Part shown: one piece after another, positions 8,891 to 17,566 of the stretch | Position numbering within the stretch: the first letter of the stretch is position 1 | How the letters are laid out: every line of letters starts with the position of its first letter | The notes under the pieces: generated by a model | The model's input: the letters and a program-made list of their open reading frames with translations, nothing else | Database searches by the model: none | Told to the model about the DNA's origin: nothing | Assembly (NCBI GenBank): GCA_003353945.1 | Contig: PIVM01000008.1 | Coordinates: 1-64,000, forward strand | Direction of reading: 5' to 3' | Source of the DNA: Gammaproteobacteria bacterium | GTDB lineage: Bacteria > Pseudomonadota > Gammaproteobacteria > Pseudomonadales > PIVM01 | DNA length: 64,000 nucleotides | Made by a program: the position numbers and the translations under genes

Positions 8891-9610
8891 CTACATCCCA
8901 ATCCAATCGCGTTGCATACTCAGAGTATAGACGTCCAGTACGATCTGGGCTTTAGGGTACTTGATGACTTTGTAACGCAATTCCTGCCAGAAAAGCTTCC
9001 ATGGCTTTTCTTCCAACGCTTTAAAGAAAGCAAGCGTCGAACGATAATCCCCCTCCAGCGTTAGCACAAAATGATGCCGATAGAGCGCCTTCGAATCATC
9101 ATCTGTCGATGGCGCTTGCTGAGTTTGCTTAGCGCCGATATCCGATGAACCACCAGCTGCCGCCTTCGCTTCAATCAAGGGAATAGCCTGACGGTTTTCG
9201 AAGGCCATCAAACGAAGCCCCTTGACCTCTGCCAATACTTCCTGCAGCACTTCCGGCATCAGGGTGGGTGGAATCAGTGCGACTGTTGATGCCTGTAATC
9301 GGCCATCCAGTCTGGCAAGCTGCTTTTGTAAATCACTCAATTCTTTTTCACGCGCACGATTTGGCCCCGCCGCGATGACAGCCGATAGCAGCTGTTTTTC
9401 CTGATCCAGCGTACGCATTTGCTGCTGGATATTTTCGATTCGCAAATCAGAATTCTGATGTCGTTTCAACATCGGATCAAAAAGACTCCATTGCACTACG
9501 GCGTAAACCACCGCGAATACCATCGCAAACACAATCGCACGCTCACGCTTTTGCAGCGCATCAATTTTCTCGCAAACCTCATCAACGCGCTGTTTAATTA
9601 GTGGATTCAC
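8891..9610 (-). CDS. mshJ: MSHA biogenesis protein MshJ (PilO-like)
   Basis: 239 aa with the layout of MshJ/PilO: a basic N-terminus, one transmembrane helix (AIVFAMVFAVVYAVVQWSLF, about 25-44), a coiled coil with Q/R/E-rich heptads and a C-terminal ferredoxin-like domain (FVLTLEGDYRSTLAFFKALE). It belongs to the inner-membrane alignment complex with the PilM- and PilN-like proteins encoded upstream. It overlaps the PilN-like gene by 4 nt and is followed 3 nt later by mshK. Confidence 0.87.
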   Translation of the reverse strand: MNPLIKQRVDEVCEKIDALQKRERAIVFAMVFAVVYAVVQWSLFDPMLKRHQNSDLRIENIQQQMRTLDQEKQLLSAVIAAGPNRAREKELSDLQKQLARLDGRLQASTVALIPPTLMPEVLQEVLAEVKGLRLMAFENRQAIPLIEAKAAAGGSSDIGAKQTQQAPSTDDDSKALYRHHFVLTLEGDYRSTLAFFKALEEKPWKLFWQELRYKVIKYPKAQIVLDVYTLSMQRDWIGM

Positions 9611-10221
9611 TGTTCACTCGGTTGTCTCTGTTGCTGGCTGCGTACTTCAAAATCATGCAACCACGGTTGTTTTTCCGGCTGACTCAGGCGGAACACATTA
9701 AACTGCTGCCCAGCGTAGGCGGGCTCTTGACCCAACATACTGAGATATTGCGGCACCAATGCCGGACTGCGTACTTGCCCACCCAAGGCGATATGCTCAC
9801 CTCCCTGATACACTTCCAGCATCGTAAACCACAATCCCTCCAGATGCTGATTGGATAAGCCGCTCATGTATTGTGAAAAACCTGCCTGCACCGTCATCGG
9901 CATTTGCTCCAGCCTGGCCAACACCGTACGCTTCATCTGTATCTGTTTTTTCGCCTGATCAATTTTCCCTTGCACTGGCCCTGGATCACTTAGGCGATCA
10001 CGGGTCGCACGAAGCTGATTGACAGAATCCTGCAATTGCTGCTGCTGCTGTTCCAGCACGACCACGCGTTCTGCCTTGTTTTTCGCGGTGTAGGCAATCA
10101 CGCCAGCTGTGAGTAACAGCAGCACAAACAGTACGATGCAGGCGCTCATTATTCGCCGCGCACTCAGCAAGTCTTGTTTTGGTCGTTCAATCTTAAGATA
10201 AAGATTAATTCGCTGTTGCAC
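9607..10221 (-). CDS. MSHA biogenesis PilN-like protein
   Basis: 204 aa. It begins MQQRINLYLKIERPKQ, the N-terminal NLY motif by which PilN-type proteins bind their PilM-like partner. A transmembrane helix (ACIVLFVLLLLTAGVIAYTA, about 28-47), a Q/L-rich coiled coil and a small C-terminal domain (LEGLWFTMLEVYQGGEHIAL) follow. The gene lies between the PilM-like mshI and the PilO-like mshJ, as expected for the PilMNO module. Some annotations call it MshI2; no symbol is given because the naming is not uniform. Confidence 0.85.
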   Translation of the reverse strand: MQQRINLYLKIERPKQDLLSARRIMSACIVLFVLLLLTAGVIAYTAKNKAERVVVLEQQQQQLQDSVNQLRATRDRLSDPGPVQGKIDQAKKQIQMKRTVLARLEQMPMTVQAGFSQYMSGLSNQHLEGLWFTMLEVYQGGEHIALGGQVRSPALVPQYLSMLGQEPAYAGQQFNVFRLSQPEKQPWLHDFEVRSQQQRQPSEQ

Positions 10222-10265
10222 CGGCCTGCCTAACGTTTTTTAATCCAACTTTCATTATTTGTACA

Positions 10266-11222
10266 CTAAACCCCATCAGCCTGTGGCTGCCAGAGTGTTG
10301 CTGCGGCAGCTTCAAAACAATTATGCTGCGTCTGCATATCCAGCAACTCTTCTGACTCAAACACATCATTTAAATCAAGACTGTGCACTCTGGCTGCCAG
10401 GTTCTGATCTAGAAATTTCACCAGACGCTCGTGGCAATCACCTAACGGCACTACATACAAATCGCTGACAGCCCCTTTGCCCAACTGACTTTCGTAATAG
10501 TCCAGTGAACGCTGCATTTCCAACAGCAGATTATCGAGATGCTGCCCTCCACTGAACTGCTCAATATCGTCTGGCAGAGTACTGATAATTGCCTGCAAGC
10601 CGATATCGATACTACGACTGAGATACATGGCTTGATTTTGACTCACTGTCATATAACCACGCTTTCCGTTCAGACACAGCACCGCCACATTAGCTGCCTG
10701 CGAAGCAAGGGATTGCATCAAGTTATTTACGACGAGTTCCGATATGTCGATACTGTCCAAGCCCACGTTCAAGCCCTCGAGCAAGCTTGCCCATTGCGTT
10801 AGCTCAACCTTTTTTGCCGCTACTGCATAGAGCATTTTCTGGCGCCCCCTATACGCATCTTCAGGCAACAGGAAATAATCGACCAGCACCTCAGTGAGCG
10901 GGTGATGCAGCAAATCCTTTATTCGCCAAGGCAGGGCTGCCGCCATTTCCTCTTCGGCTACAGGTGGCACTTCTGCCAGTAGTAACTGATAATAGGCGGG
11001 CGATAACACCACTGAGCAGGGAATATTCTCAATCGCCAGCTCTTCGATAAGGGCCTGCAAATTCTCACATAGAGCGCTTGCTGACTCCTGCGGTAATGCT
11101 CGCTGCAAACAACGCTTGATCACGCCATCATGGGCATAGACCAAGGCAATATGGCATTCACCCAGCGCTATACCGATCCGGCCTGCTCCCTGAGACTTGC
11201 GTTTAAATTTGGGGATTCGCAA
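10266..11222 (-). CDS. mshI: MSHA biogenesis PilM-like ATPase-fold protein MshI
   Basis: 318 aa, actin-like PilM/MshI family: the first phosphate loop region reads GRIGIALGECHIALVY, with later VAVLCLNGKRGYMTVSQ and an EQFSGGQHLDNLLLEMQRSLDYYES segment. It forms the cytoplasmic ring that binds the PilN-like NLY tail. The start is a TTG at 11222 with AGGA about 9 nt upstream; no ATG or GTG is available near the conserved N-terminus. It is the first gene of the msh operon here; mshH (a csrD-like gene in some loci) is not next to it. Confidence 0.85.
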   Translation of the reverse strand: MRIPKFKRKSQGAGRIGIALGECHIALVYAHDGVIKRCLQRALPQESASALCENLQALIEELAIENIPCSVVLSPAYYQLLLAEVPPVAEEEMAAALPWRIKDLLHHPLTEVLVDYFLLPEDAYRGRQKMLYAVAAKKVELTQWASLLEGLNVGLDSIDISELVVNNLMQSLASQAANVAVLCLNGKRGYMTVSQNQAMYLSRSIDIGLQAIISTLPDDIEQFSGGQHLDNLLLEMQRSLDYYESQLGKGAVSDLYVVPLGDCHERLVKFLDQNLAARVHSLDLNDVFESEELLDMQTQHNCFEAAAATLWQPQADGV

Positions 11223-11767
11223 CGTAATAAATCCTGCTGACTATTAATTTCAAACCAAAGCAACCAAGCCCACTCAGCTGCTGGTCATTAATCAACCACA
11301 AACCAGCACTGCACAGCCGCCCCCCCTTGGGGGAATTTCAGCTTTAAGCTTAGTTCAATTACCTGAAAAGTTGTGATTTATGAAGTTATTACTGATATTT
11401 AGCTATGTAATCTCAAGTGAATTATGATAAACATCTCATAATTGAAGCGGGAAATTCTCACAAAAAGCGACTAACAATAATTCCGATAGAGTCATCCTAT
11501 ACCATGCCACTAAAAGGAGGCGAGGCACAAAAAACTGCCTCAACATGGACTAATCTAGTGTGGGGGAATCCAACTGATCCCATCATACCGCCCTGTGAGG
11601 CATGTTTCTTGCACTCTGCAATACCGGATAGTATCTCGACAAACTTTTAAACACTGGAGTGTGAACACAAGCAAAAAAGGCGTGAATCAGTTGTAGCAGG
11701 CCTATTCACTACATGATTTACGTATAACGCCATAAAAACAGTGAGCGTTCACATTACAGGAGATTAT
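11223..11767. other. 545-nt intergenic region between mshI and an unknown gene
   Basis: Divergent region that must hold the msh promoter (minus strand) and that of the gene at 11768. A C5-TT-G5 block sits at 11322-11333, close upstream of mshI, and GAGGCA-N8-TGCCTC lies around 11520-11541. No confident -35/-10 pair, riboswitch or RNA gene was recognised. A GTG-initiated 77-codon frame at 11417-11650 has no visible domain or ribosome site and is not called. Confidence 0.5.
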
Positions 11768-12451
11768 ATGCCTTTCCCGGAATTGAGAATAAAGTTCCCG
11801 AATGTTGTAAGACTTGATGTCGAGCTAGGCCTATTAAACGACAACTCTTCATCTTTTCCTCAATGGTCGTCTTTTGACTTCATGAACTGCCCAGGCAACA
11901 TTGAGCATGGACGCGATATCGATTACTGCCGATTGGGCGCTGAAATGGATTTGCTGGTTGAGCATTTTTCTGAAATTCACTCAACAGACAACGGCACACT
12001 AACTATCCTGATTAACAATACGACGGAAGTGCATATAAACGCTGACGCCCAAAACTTATTTTTTTACTCGATATGGTACGTCTTATTGTTTTCTAAATGC
12101 CCCGTTTTCACTTATAACCAGTGGGCTCGTAGCAACTACTTACCTAGCACCAATCCAGAAAGAATGTACTATACGCTGTTTTCAATTTTTCTTGCAGAAA
12201 ACTACTTTGTGAATTCAGCCGCCCCACCCGATCTTGACAAGTTTAAGAAAGAAGTCAAGATGCTGCAGATGGTTTCAGTTAATCTACTCCACAGAATACG
12301 AGATGGCGCGGGTACCGTTTCCGATTCGGTAAGTAATGGCATGGCCTTATTCGACACTTTATTAATGTATCTTCTAGAAATGATTGATGAAGGCCGTACC
12401 AGCGTGGAAGAAAGGATAAAACACACCTCCGTACTGGCTCGCTGGGAATAA
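11768..12451 (+). CDS. Unknown protein, 227 aa
   Basis: Not recognised. The ATG at 11768 has AGGAG five bases upstream, so it is preferred over an in-frame GTG at 11741. No signal peptide or transmembrane segment is clear. The N-terminal third looks beta-rich (ELRIKFPNVVRLDVELGL), the middle is aromatic (NLFFYSIWYVLLF), and the C-terminal third looks helical (KKEVKMLQMVSVNLLHRIRD). It stands alone on the plus strand, convergent with the SDR gene 47 nt away. A real cytoplasmic protein is likely from its length and ribosome site; its function is open. Confidence 0.65.
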   Translation: MPFPELRIKFPNVVRLDVELGLLNDNSSSFPQWSSFDFMNCPGNIEHGRDIDYCRLGAEMDLLVEHFSEIHSTDNGTLTILINNTTEVHINADAQNLFFYSIWYVLLFSKCPVFTYNQWARSNYLPSTNPERMYYTLFSIFLAENYFVNSAAPPDLDKFKKEVKMLQMVSVNLLHRIRDGAGTVSDSVSNGMALFDTLLMYLLEMIDEGRTSVEERIKHTSVLARWE

Positions 12452-12498
12452 TTATTCTGCACCAAGGTTTTTGATTCAACCTCGCATTTCGTTGTTCT

Positions 12499-13260
12499 TT
12501 ATTTCAACTTCGCAGTGCGATTAACCAGCCAATAGGCAAACGTCGGAGAAATTCGATGAATCCACTTTAGATAAATACCTTCACCGATCCATATCACATC
12601 CCCGCCCTTTTCCAGCTTACGCAATAACTCGTCGGCAAACTTGTCCACACTCACCATGCGCAGATCCACATGCTCCATCATGGCGGTATCCACGGAAGGC
12701 GGAAAAACCTCAATGACCTCGACCTGCCCTCTAAGCTGGTAGCGCAGTGACTTACTATAGGAATTTAATGCCGCCTTCGTCGCACAGTAAACCGGCACAT
12801 TCGACACCGGCACCACACCACCCGGCGAAGTCACATTAATGATAACAGGTGCGCGTTGTTTTAACCTTGCCTGCTCAATCAGCGCGGGCAAGAACAATGT
12901 ATTAAGCGCAATCGGTGACAGTAAATTGATTTTTATATCACGCTCGATGCTATCGAAATCCTCGTCACAAAGTTGAGCGAACTGATAGAAACCCATTACC
13001 GCTGCGTTATTAACAATCACATTCGGCAACATGCCATCTTGCTCCAATGCCGCCAGCAAATTCTGTCGCTGCTCCTGGTCACTGACATCACACCGATAGG
13101 CTTTTAAATCCGGATGCTTTTTGCAAGCATCGTCCAGCACCTGCTGACGCCGCCCACATACCGCCACCTGATTACCTAAGGACATAAACCGGTGTGCCAT
13201 CACCAATCCGATACCCGTTGCACCACCTGTAATAAGAATTGTATTGCCGCGTAAATTCAT
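12499..13260 (-). CDS. Short-chain dehydrogenase/reductase (SDR)
   Basis: 253 aa classical SDR. It has the nucleotide-binding TGGATGIG (11-18), NNAAV (84-88), and catalytic Ser145, Tyr158 and Lys162 (VPVYCATKAALNSYSKSL). It should catalyse NAD(P)-dependent oxidation or reduction of an alcohol/ketone; the substrate is not readable. It overlaps the upstream membrane-protein gene by 4 nt (ATGA), making it the last gene of the coupled tetR operon. The C-terminal segment (GIYLKWIHRISPTFAYWLVNR) resembles that of membrane-associated lipid SDRs, so a lipid substrate is a reasonable guess. Confidence 0.9.
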   Translation of the reverse strand: MNLRGNTILITGGATGIGLVMAHRFMSLGNQVAVCGRRQQVLDDACKKHPDLKAYRCDVSDQEQRQNLLAALEQDGMLPNVIVNNAAVMGFYQFAQLCDEDFDSIERDIKINLLSPIALNTLFLPALIEQARLKQRAPVIINVTSPGGVVPVSNVPVYCATKAALNSYSKSLRYQLRGQVEVIEVFPPSVDTAMMEHVDLRMVSVDKFADELLRKLEKGGDVIWIGEGIYLKWIHRISPTFAYWLVNRTAKLK

Positions 13261-13682
13261 TTATCTTCCTCGGCTCTTTTTTCTTTTATGTGTTCAGTAT
13301 CCATAGCCGTTTTCCTTAGCTGCCAAGCCCACCATCCAAACAGAGGCGTCGAGAGCACAATGACCGGTAACGTGGACAAGATCGGCTCCGGCGTACCCTT
13401 TAGACTATGCACAAAATAGGTCGCTGACGTGGTGACACCAGCGGGAATCAGAGTCGCCAAAACAATAAGCAACAAATCAGGTCCAGGTCGCGCCGCCAAA
13501 TAACGGCAGAGCTGTGCAATAAGCCCTCCCATAAAAAAAGTATACGCAGCCTGCTTCATTGCAGCGGTGGTCGCAGGCCAAGGACCATGACCGGCATTGA
13601 CAAACCAGACAATTACCGACATCAGCGTCGCAGATATCAAGCCGGAAACCGGATCAAAATACTTCTTTATCATCGGATGCAT
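13257..13682 (-). CDS. Small inner-membrane protein, four predicted helices
   Basis: 141 aa from the ATG at 13682, which shares one base with the stop of the propeller gene (TGATG); a TTG just upstream is less likely. Hydrophobic segments: LISATLMSVIVWFVNAG, AYTFFMGGLIAQLCRYLA, LLLIVLATLIPAGVTTSATY and LPVIVLSTPLFGWWAWQL, followed by a charged tail. No enzyme motif is visible. The gene is translationally coupled to both neighbours, so it probably works with the SDR and the exported propeller. Confidence 0.8.
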   Translation of the reverse strand: MHPMIKKYFDPVSGLISATLMSVIVWFVNAGHGPWPATTAAMKQAAYTFFMGGLIAQLCRYLAARPGPDLLLIVLATLIPAGVTTSATYFVHSLKGTPEPILSTLPVIVLSTPLFGWWAWQLRKTAMDTEHIKEKRAEEDK

Positions 13683-15556
13683 CAAACACCACTGGCCATT
13701 GTGGCTTGCACGGCTGTTAGGGATTTTTGTATCTCATCGAGCTGCTGCTGACCAAGCGATCCTGAGCTCTCAACCGCCGCGAATATTGTCTGGATTATTA
13801 ACAATTGCTGATTCACCGCTTCGAACTGCGAAGACGACACACCGCCTTCATCACCCAGTTTTTTCAATATCTCAACAGAAGTGTCCACCTGCAGCCTGCA
13901 ATTTTTTAACTGCTGCACAAGCAATTCAGTTTTGTTGTTATTTAAATCCAGTGCCAACTGATCTAAGCGACGCTGCAACCAAGCCACGCTCTGACGCAAT
14001 AAGTGGCTGCGTGACAAAGGCTGCAACATTAACAATCCGGCCTTTGGCTCAAAAGGCACTTCCAGATACTGTGGCAGCAATGCATTCAGGCTATGATAAA
14101 AAATAGAGGAAATGGCACCCGACAAGGTAACAAGCAGATTGCCATTTGCCATCGGTAAAATAAAACCCTCGCTGGTTTCTGGGATTCTTAAAGGCTCACT
14201 GTTAACCACACCGTTATCCAAATTGACAGAAACAATAAATGAGCGATTGGGAATAGGCACCAAAGTACGCTCGGTATTACTGGCAAGCAACTTGATATGA
14301 TAACCACAGATAACATTCATCCAACCGGTATTGTCGGCATCTACAGTAAACAGGCTATCCAGAAAGGCCACGGGCTGCGATAAAAACAATCCAGCAAACC
14401 AGCCCGGCTTCTCGATTCGCTCGGCACAGAAATCATTATAATAATGTTCAAACTTAAGGGAGCCATCGTAGTGAAATCCAATCAGATGACCCTGAAACAG
14501 GGTATAGATACTTTCATCCGGACCGACACTGGGAGATGCCGCACCCCCTCCTTTTTTATCACTCGTCCAAAGGTGTTTACCACTGACCGCATCGATCGCA
14601 ATCATATGCCCGGCCTCATCCAGCGCATACACTTGCTGGCCGTTTTGCGATATCGCAGGGCTGGTGCCACTGCCTTGCCCCATCTCCGCCTGAAAGGCAA
14701 TCGCCAAATGATCATCAAAGACGTCAATACCGTAAAGCAGGCCGGTACCCGGCTCTACGCCGTAGGCAGTAATATAAACACGCCCAGTTTGCGGATGCAG
14801 CGCGGGTGTATTGGCCACTTCCATTTCCCAGCCCTGGATCAGGTTAAACATAATCGCCTTCAGTTCCGGCTCCATCAGTCCCTTCCAAAGGTCGGCAGTC
14901 GGTTTGTCCTTCGCTTGCGGTCCATCACCCCCAGGCAGGTCCAACACCGGCATGGCCAGCTTGCCACTATCGGCGTCAAAGAAAATCACCTTGCCATTAC
15001 TGGAAATCCCGCCGATATAACCCTGGCGACTGATGACCACACTCATAAAACCGTAATCAACTCCGTATTGTGTTAACTCAACAAGCCACTTAACCCGCCC
15101 ATCCGGCTTATAGGCCCATAGCTGATTCTGATCACCCACATAGATATCACCATTGGCGGCCACTACCGGTGCATTGATAATGGCCCAACCATCCAAATCA
15201 TCCAGTGATTGCTGCGGTTTACTTTTCCACAGCACATTGCCCTGCGCATCAAGGGCATGCAAATTACTGCTGCCCTTGCCTTTGCCTGAAGTCACATAAT
15301 AATTGCCCTGCGGACCCGTTGTCGGCGCCCAAAAAATCGGGTATCCCTGCAATAAATGTTTTGCAATTTTATTCTGCTTTGACATCAGCACGGGCACATA
15401 ATCGGTATTGGCCGCATCGCGATGCCCGGCCGACCAGACTGTTTGTGCATAATTGACATCCAGGTTATACGCACTTTTTTCTGTCGCCCAAACGGGCATG
15501 GACAGAACAACAGACAATATGCCCAAAACCTGCTGAAACATCTTGAATTGCTTCAT
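13682..15556 (-). CDS. Exported PQQ-like beta-propeller protein
   Basis: 624 aa. A signal peptide ends near VWATEKSA. Propeller blades of the PQQ-repeat type follow: LHALDAQGNVLWKSKPQ, IYVGDQNQLWAYKPDGRVKW, VYALDEAGHMIAIDAVSGKHLW and IYTLFQGHLIGFHYDGSLKF. The C-terminal 150 residues are helical (LLRQSVAWLQRRLDQLALDL...). No PQQ-dehydrogenase catalytic signature was recognised, so it may be a scaffold or binding protein in the periplasm. It starts directly after the tetR stop (TGA followed by ATG) and is coupled to the small membrane protein. Confidence 0.8.
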   Translation of the reverse strand: MKQFKMFQQVLGILSVVLSMPVWATEKSAYNLDVNYAQTVWSAGHRDAANTDYVPVLMSKQNKIAKHLLQGYPIFWAPTTGPQGNYYVTSGKGKGSSNLHALDAQGNVLWKSKPQQSLDDLDGWAIINAPVVAANGDIYVGDQNQLWAYKPDGRVKWLVELTQYGVDYGFMSVVISRQGYIGGISSNGKVIFFDADSGKLAMPVLDLPGGDGPQAKDKPTADLWKGLMEPELKAIMFNLIQGWEMEVANTPALHPQTGRVYITAYGVEPGTGLLYGIDVFDDHLAIAFQAEMGQGSGTSPAISQNGQQVYALDEAGHMIAIDAVSGKHLWTSDKKGGGAASPSVGPDESIYTLFQGHLIGFHYDGSLKFEHYYNDFCAERIEKPGWFAGLFLSQPVAFLDSLFTVDADNTGWMNVICGYHIKLLASNTERTLVPIPNRSFIVSVNLDNGVVNSEPLRIPETSEGFILPMANGNLLVTLSGAISSIFYHSLNALLPQYLEVPFEPKAGLLMLQPLSRSHLLRQSVAWLQRRLDQLALDLNNNKTELLVQQLKNCRLQVDTSVEILKKLGDEGGVSSSQFEAVNQQLLIIQTIFAAVESSGSLGQQQLDEIQKSLTAVQATMASGV

Positions 15557-16228
15557 TCATTTATCCTCTTTACATTCCAACCTTGCTGGAACCTTGCAGG
15601 GAACCAAAACCGGTGCTGTGAGACCGCCTTCGACAAAATCCAGCAATTCATGACTGAATTTTTTCACCTGACGAGCCCGTTGAGTAGACCCCATCCCCTC
15701 CATCTCAAAATCTTTAGCAGCCGTCGTTTGCACAAGCAAACCCGCCATGAATTTCAAGCGCTGATTAACAACGCCACTTGGCAAGTCTTGCAACTGCCGT
15801 TTGATCATGCGGAACAACTGACGTTGCGTACCTGACTCCAGCTGTGGGTCCGAAAGCAAGCTCACTCCCCGCCCCTGCGCAAACAACTGCGCAGCAAAGC
15901 GCAGGTAGTAGCGCCCACCCGATTCGTCCAGCAATAACCGTAAGAAAGGTTCAAACAACACCCCAAGCATGCTGCGCAAATCCACCCGATTCTGAGCAAT
16001 ACACTCATCCAGCATTTGCTGACGGTGAGCATTAATCACCGCCATACGATTATGAAATATCGCCTTGATTAGCCCTTCTTTGCTACCGAAGTGATATTGT
16101 GCTGCTGTTTTATTACGCTGGCCCACTTCAGTGGAAATACTGCGCAAAGAAACAGAATCAATGCCTTGCAAGGCAAACAATCGTTCTGAGACGCGTAGAA
16201 TTCGCGTTTTGGTATCCATTTCATTCAT
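15557..16228 (-). CDS. TetR-family transcriptional regulator
   Basis: 223 aa. The N-terminal helix-turn-helix is clear: TRILRVSERLFALQGIDSVS then LRSISTEVGQR and AAQYHFGSKEGLIKAIFHNR, typical of TetR. The C-terminal ligand/dimer domain is not assignable. It lies 7 nt from a perfect 18-bp inverted repeat (16236-16277) shared with the divergent sulfotransferase gene, almost certainly its operator. The predicted -10 lies so close to the ATG that the mRNA would be nearly leaderless. It heads a four-gene operon with the propeller, membrane protein and SDR genes. Confidence 0.9.
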   Translation of the reverse strand: MNEMDTKTRILRVSERLFALQGIDSVSLRSISTEVGQRNKTAAQYHFGSKEGLIKAIFHNRMAVINAHRQQMLDECIAQNRVDLRSMLGVLFEPFLRLLLDESGGRYYLRFAAQLFAQGRGVSLLSDPQLESGTQRQLFRMIKRQLQDLPSGVVNQRLKFMAGLLVQTTAAKDFEMEGMGSTQRARQVKKFSHELLDFVEGGLTAPVLVPCKVPARLECKEDK

Positions 16229-16235
16229 GACAAAC

Positions 16236-16277
16236 AGATTAAGGCAGTTGACACAATTATGTCAACTGCCTTAATCT
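16236..16277. promoter_or_regulatory. Palindromic operator with overlapping divergent promoters
   Basis: Arms AGATTAAGGCAGTTGACA (16236-16253) and its exact complement (16260-16277) are separated by CAATTA. Each arm contains TTGACA, a perfect -35, and the opposite arm supplies TAATCT as -10 with an 18-bp spacer. Two mirror-image sigma-70 promoters therefore overlap inside the repeat, one toward tetR and one toward the sulfotransferase. A TetR dimer pair bound here would block both. Confidence 0.8.
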
Positions 16278-16303
16278 CCTATTTAGCTTCTTACATTTAC
16301 AAC

Positions 16304-17566
16304 ATGAGACAAAACCACATGCCCCAAGCTCCCGCTCCGCATCGCCCCTTTTTCATCAGGGCCATTAATGCGTCAGGCAAGGCCCTCAATCGCGTAGTCC
16401 CTGATCTACCCACATTGAATAATGAGAAATTGATTGCCAAAGCCTGCAAGGACACTGGTCTAAGTGATTTTGGCAACGAAAATTTCAGAGAAGGTTTGCA
16501 GCAGTTCACGCAGGCACTGGAGCAAGAGGCACAGTTAAATACCATGGGTCGCATGATGATTAATACGGAGATCGTGCGTTACCTATCAAACAAACTTCGA
16601 TTCGAGGATTTCGCCAAGCAACATCCTGACTTGCGCCAACAGGAAGTGGCACGACCCATTTTTATTCTCGGCCTACCTCGCACTGGCACCACCATTTTGT
16701 TTAACCTGCTGGCCATGGACCCCACTACCCGAGCACCGCTTAGCTGGGAAATGCAGGATCCTTTCCCCCCTCCCCGACAGAAGAGCTATCGCAGCGATCC
16801 GCGCATTGCCACTTGTCGCAAGCAATTCGGGATTTTGGATAACCTGGAACCCAGACTGAAAACCATTCATGAATTTGACGCACAACTGCCGCAGGAATGC
16901 GTGCCGATGTACCGCCATGAGTTTCTCTGTATGGAATACAATATCAGTTATTTTGTTCCGGGCTACCACGAGTGGCTCAAAAACCAAAGCCTGATTCCCG
17001 CACTGGAATTTCACAAAGCGTATTTACAACATCTGCAGTACTACTACAAAAAAGAACGCTGGATATTGAAATCCCCTGCGCACCTGCCATCCATTGAGGA
17101 AATTCTGGCAGTCTATCCCAACGCCTGTATTATTCAAACGCATCGTGATCCGACCAAGGTAGCGCCCTCACTGACCAGCCTGGCCTACGCCTTACAGGGA
17201 ATGGGTTCTGATCATGTTGATCCTCATCGCGTTGGCAAACAGCAAATGGACCTTTGGGAATATTCACTAAACAAAGCGATGGCGGCGCGGAAAAAATTGA
17301 CCGATAAAAAAGACCAGTTTATCGACATCCAATTTGAGGAAACGATTCGCGACCCCTTTGCCACCATTCAGCGTATCTACCGACACTTTGATATCCCCTA
17401 TACAAAGGAAGCGGAACGGCTTATGCGCAGCTTTTTAGCCTCTAATCAAGAGGGTAAACACGGCAAACATCATTACAGCCTGGAAATGTTTGGGCTGGAT
17501 GAAGCCAGCAATCGTGAACGCTTTGCCGATTATTGCGAGATGTTTGACATACCCACCGGTGGTTGA
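16304..17566 (+). CDS. Sulfotransferase family protein
   Basis: 420 aa from the ATG at 16304. The PAPS 5'-phosphosulfate loop is PIFILGLPRTGTTILFNLL, and the 3'-phosphate region is ...IIQTHRDPTKVAPSLTSLAY, both typical of Sulfotransfer_3-type proteins. It would transfer sulfate from PAPS to a hydroxyl on a small molecule or lipid. An in-frame ATG at 16259 lies inside the predicted promoter/operator and upstream of the expected transcription start near 16284, so 16304 (or 16319) is preferred; no strong ribosome site is seen at any. The 3' end overlaps the convergent lipoprotein gene by 37 nt. Confidence 0.88.
   Translation: MRQNHMPQAPAPHRPFFIRAINASGKALNRVVPDLPTLNNEKLIAKACKDTGLSDFGNENFREGLQQFTQALEQEAQLNTMGRMMINTEIVRYLSNKLRFEDFAKQHPDLRQQEVARPIFILGLPRTGTTILFNLLAMDPTTRAPLSWEMQDPFPPPRQKSYRSDPRIATCRKQFGILDNLEPRLKTIHEFDAQLPQECVPMYRHEFLCMEYNISYFVPGYHEWLKNQSLIPALEFHKAYLQHLQYYYKKERWILKSPAHLPSIEEILAVYPNACIIQTHRDPTKVAPSLTSLAYALQGMGSDHVDPHRVGKQQMDLWEYSLNKAMAARKKLTDKKDQFIDIQFEETIRDPFATIQRIYRHFDIPYTKEAERLMRSFLASNQEGKHGKHHYSLEMFGLDEASNRERFADYCEMFDIPTGG

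Noticed and set aside
11417..11650. GTG-initiated 77-codon frame before the unknown gene
   Set aside because: No ribosome site, no recognisable domain, ordinary composition for non-coding sequence; not called as a gene.
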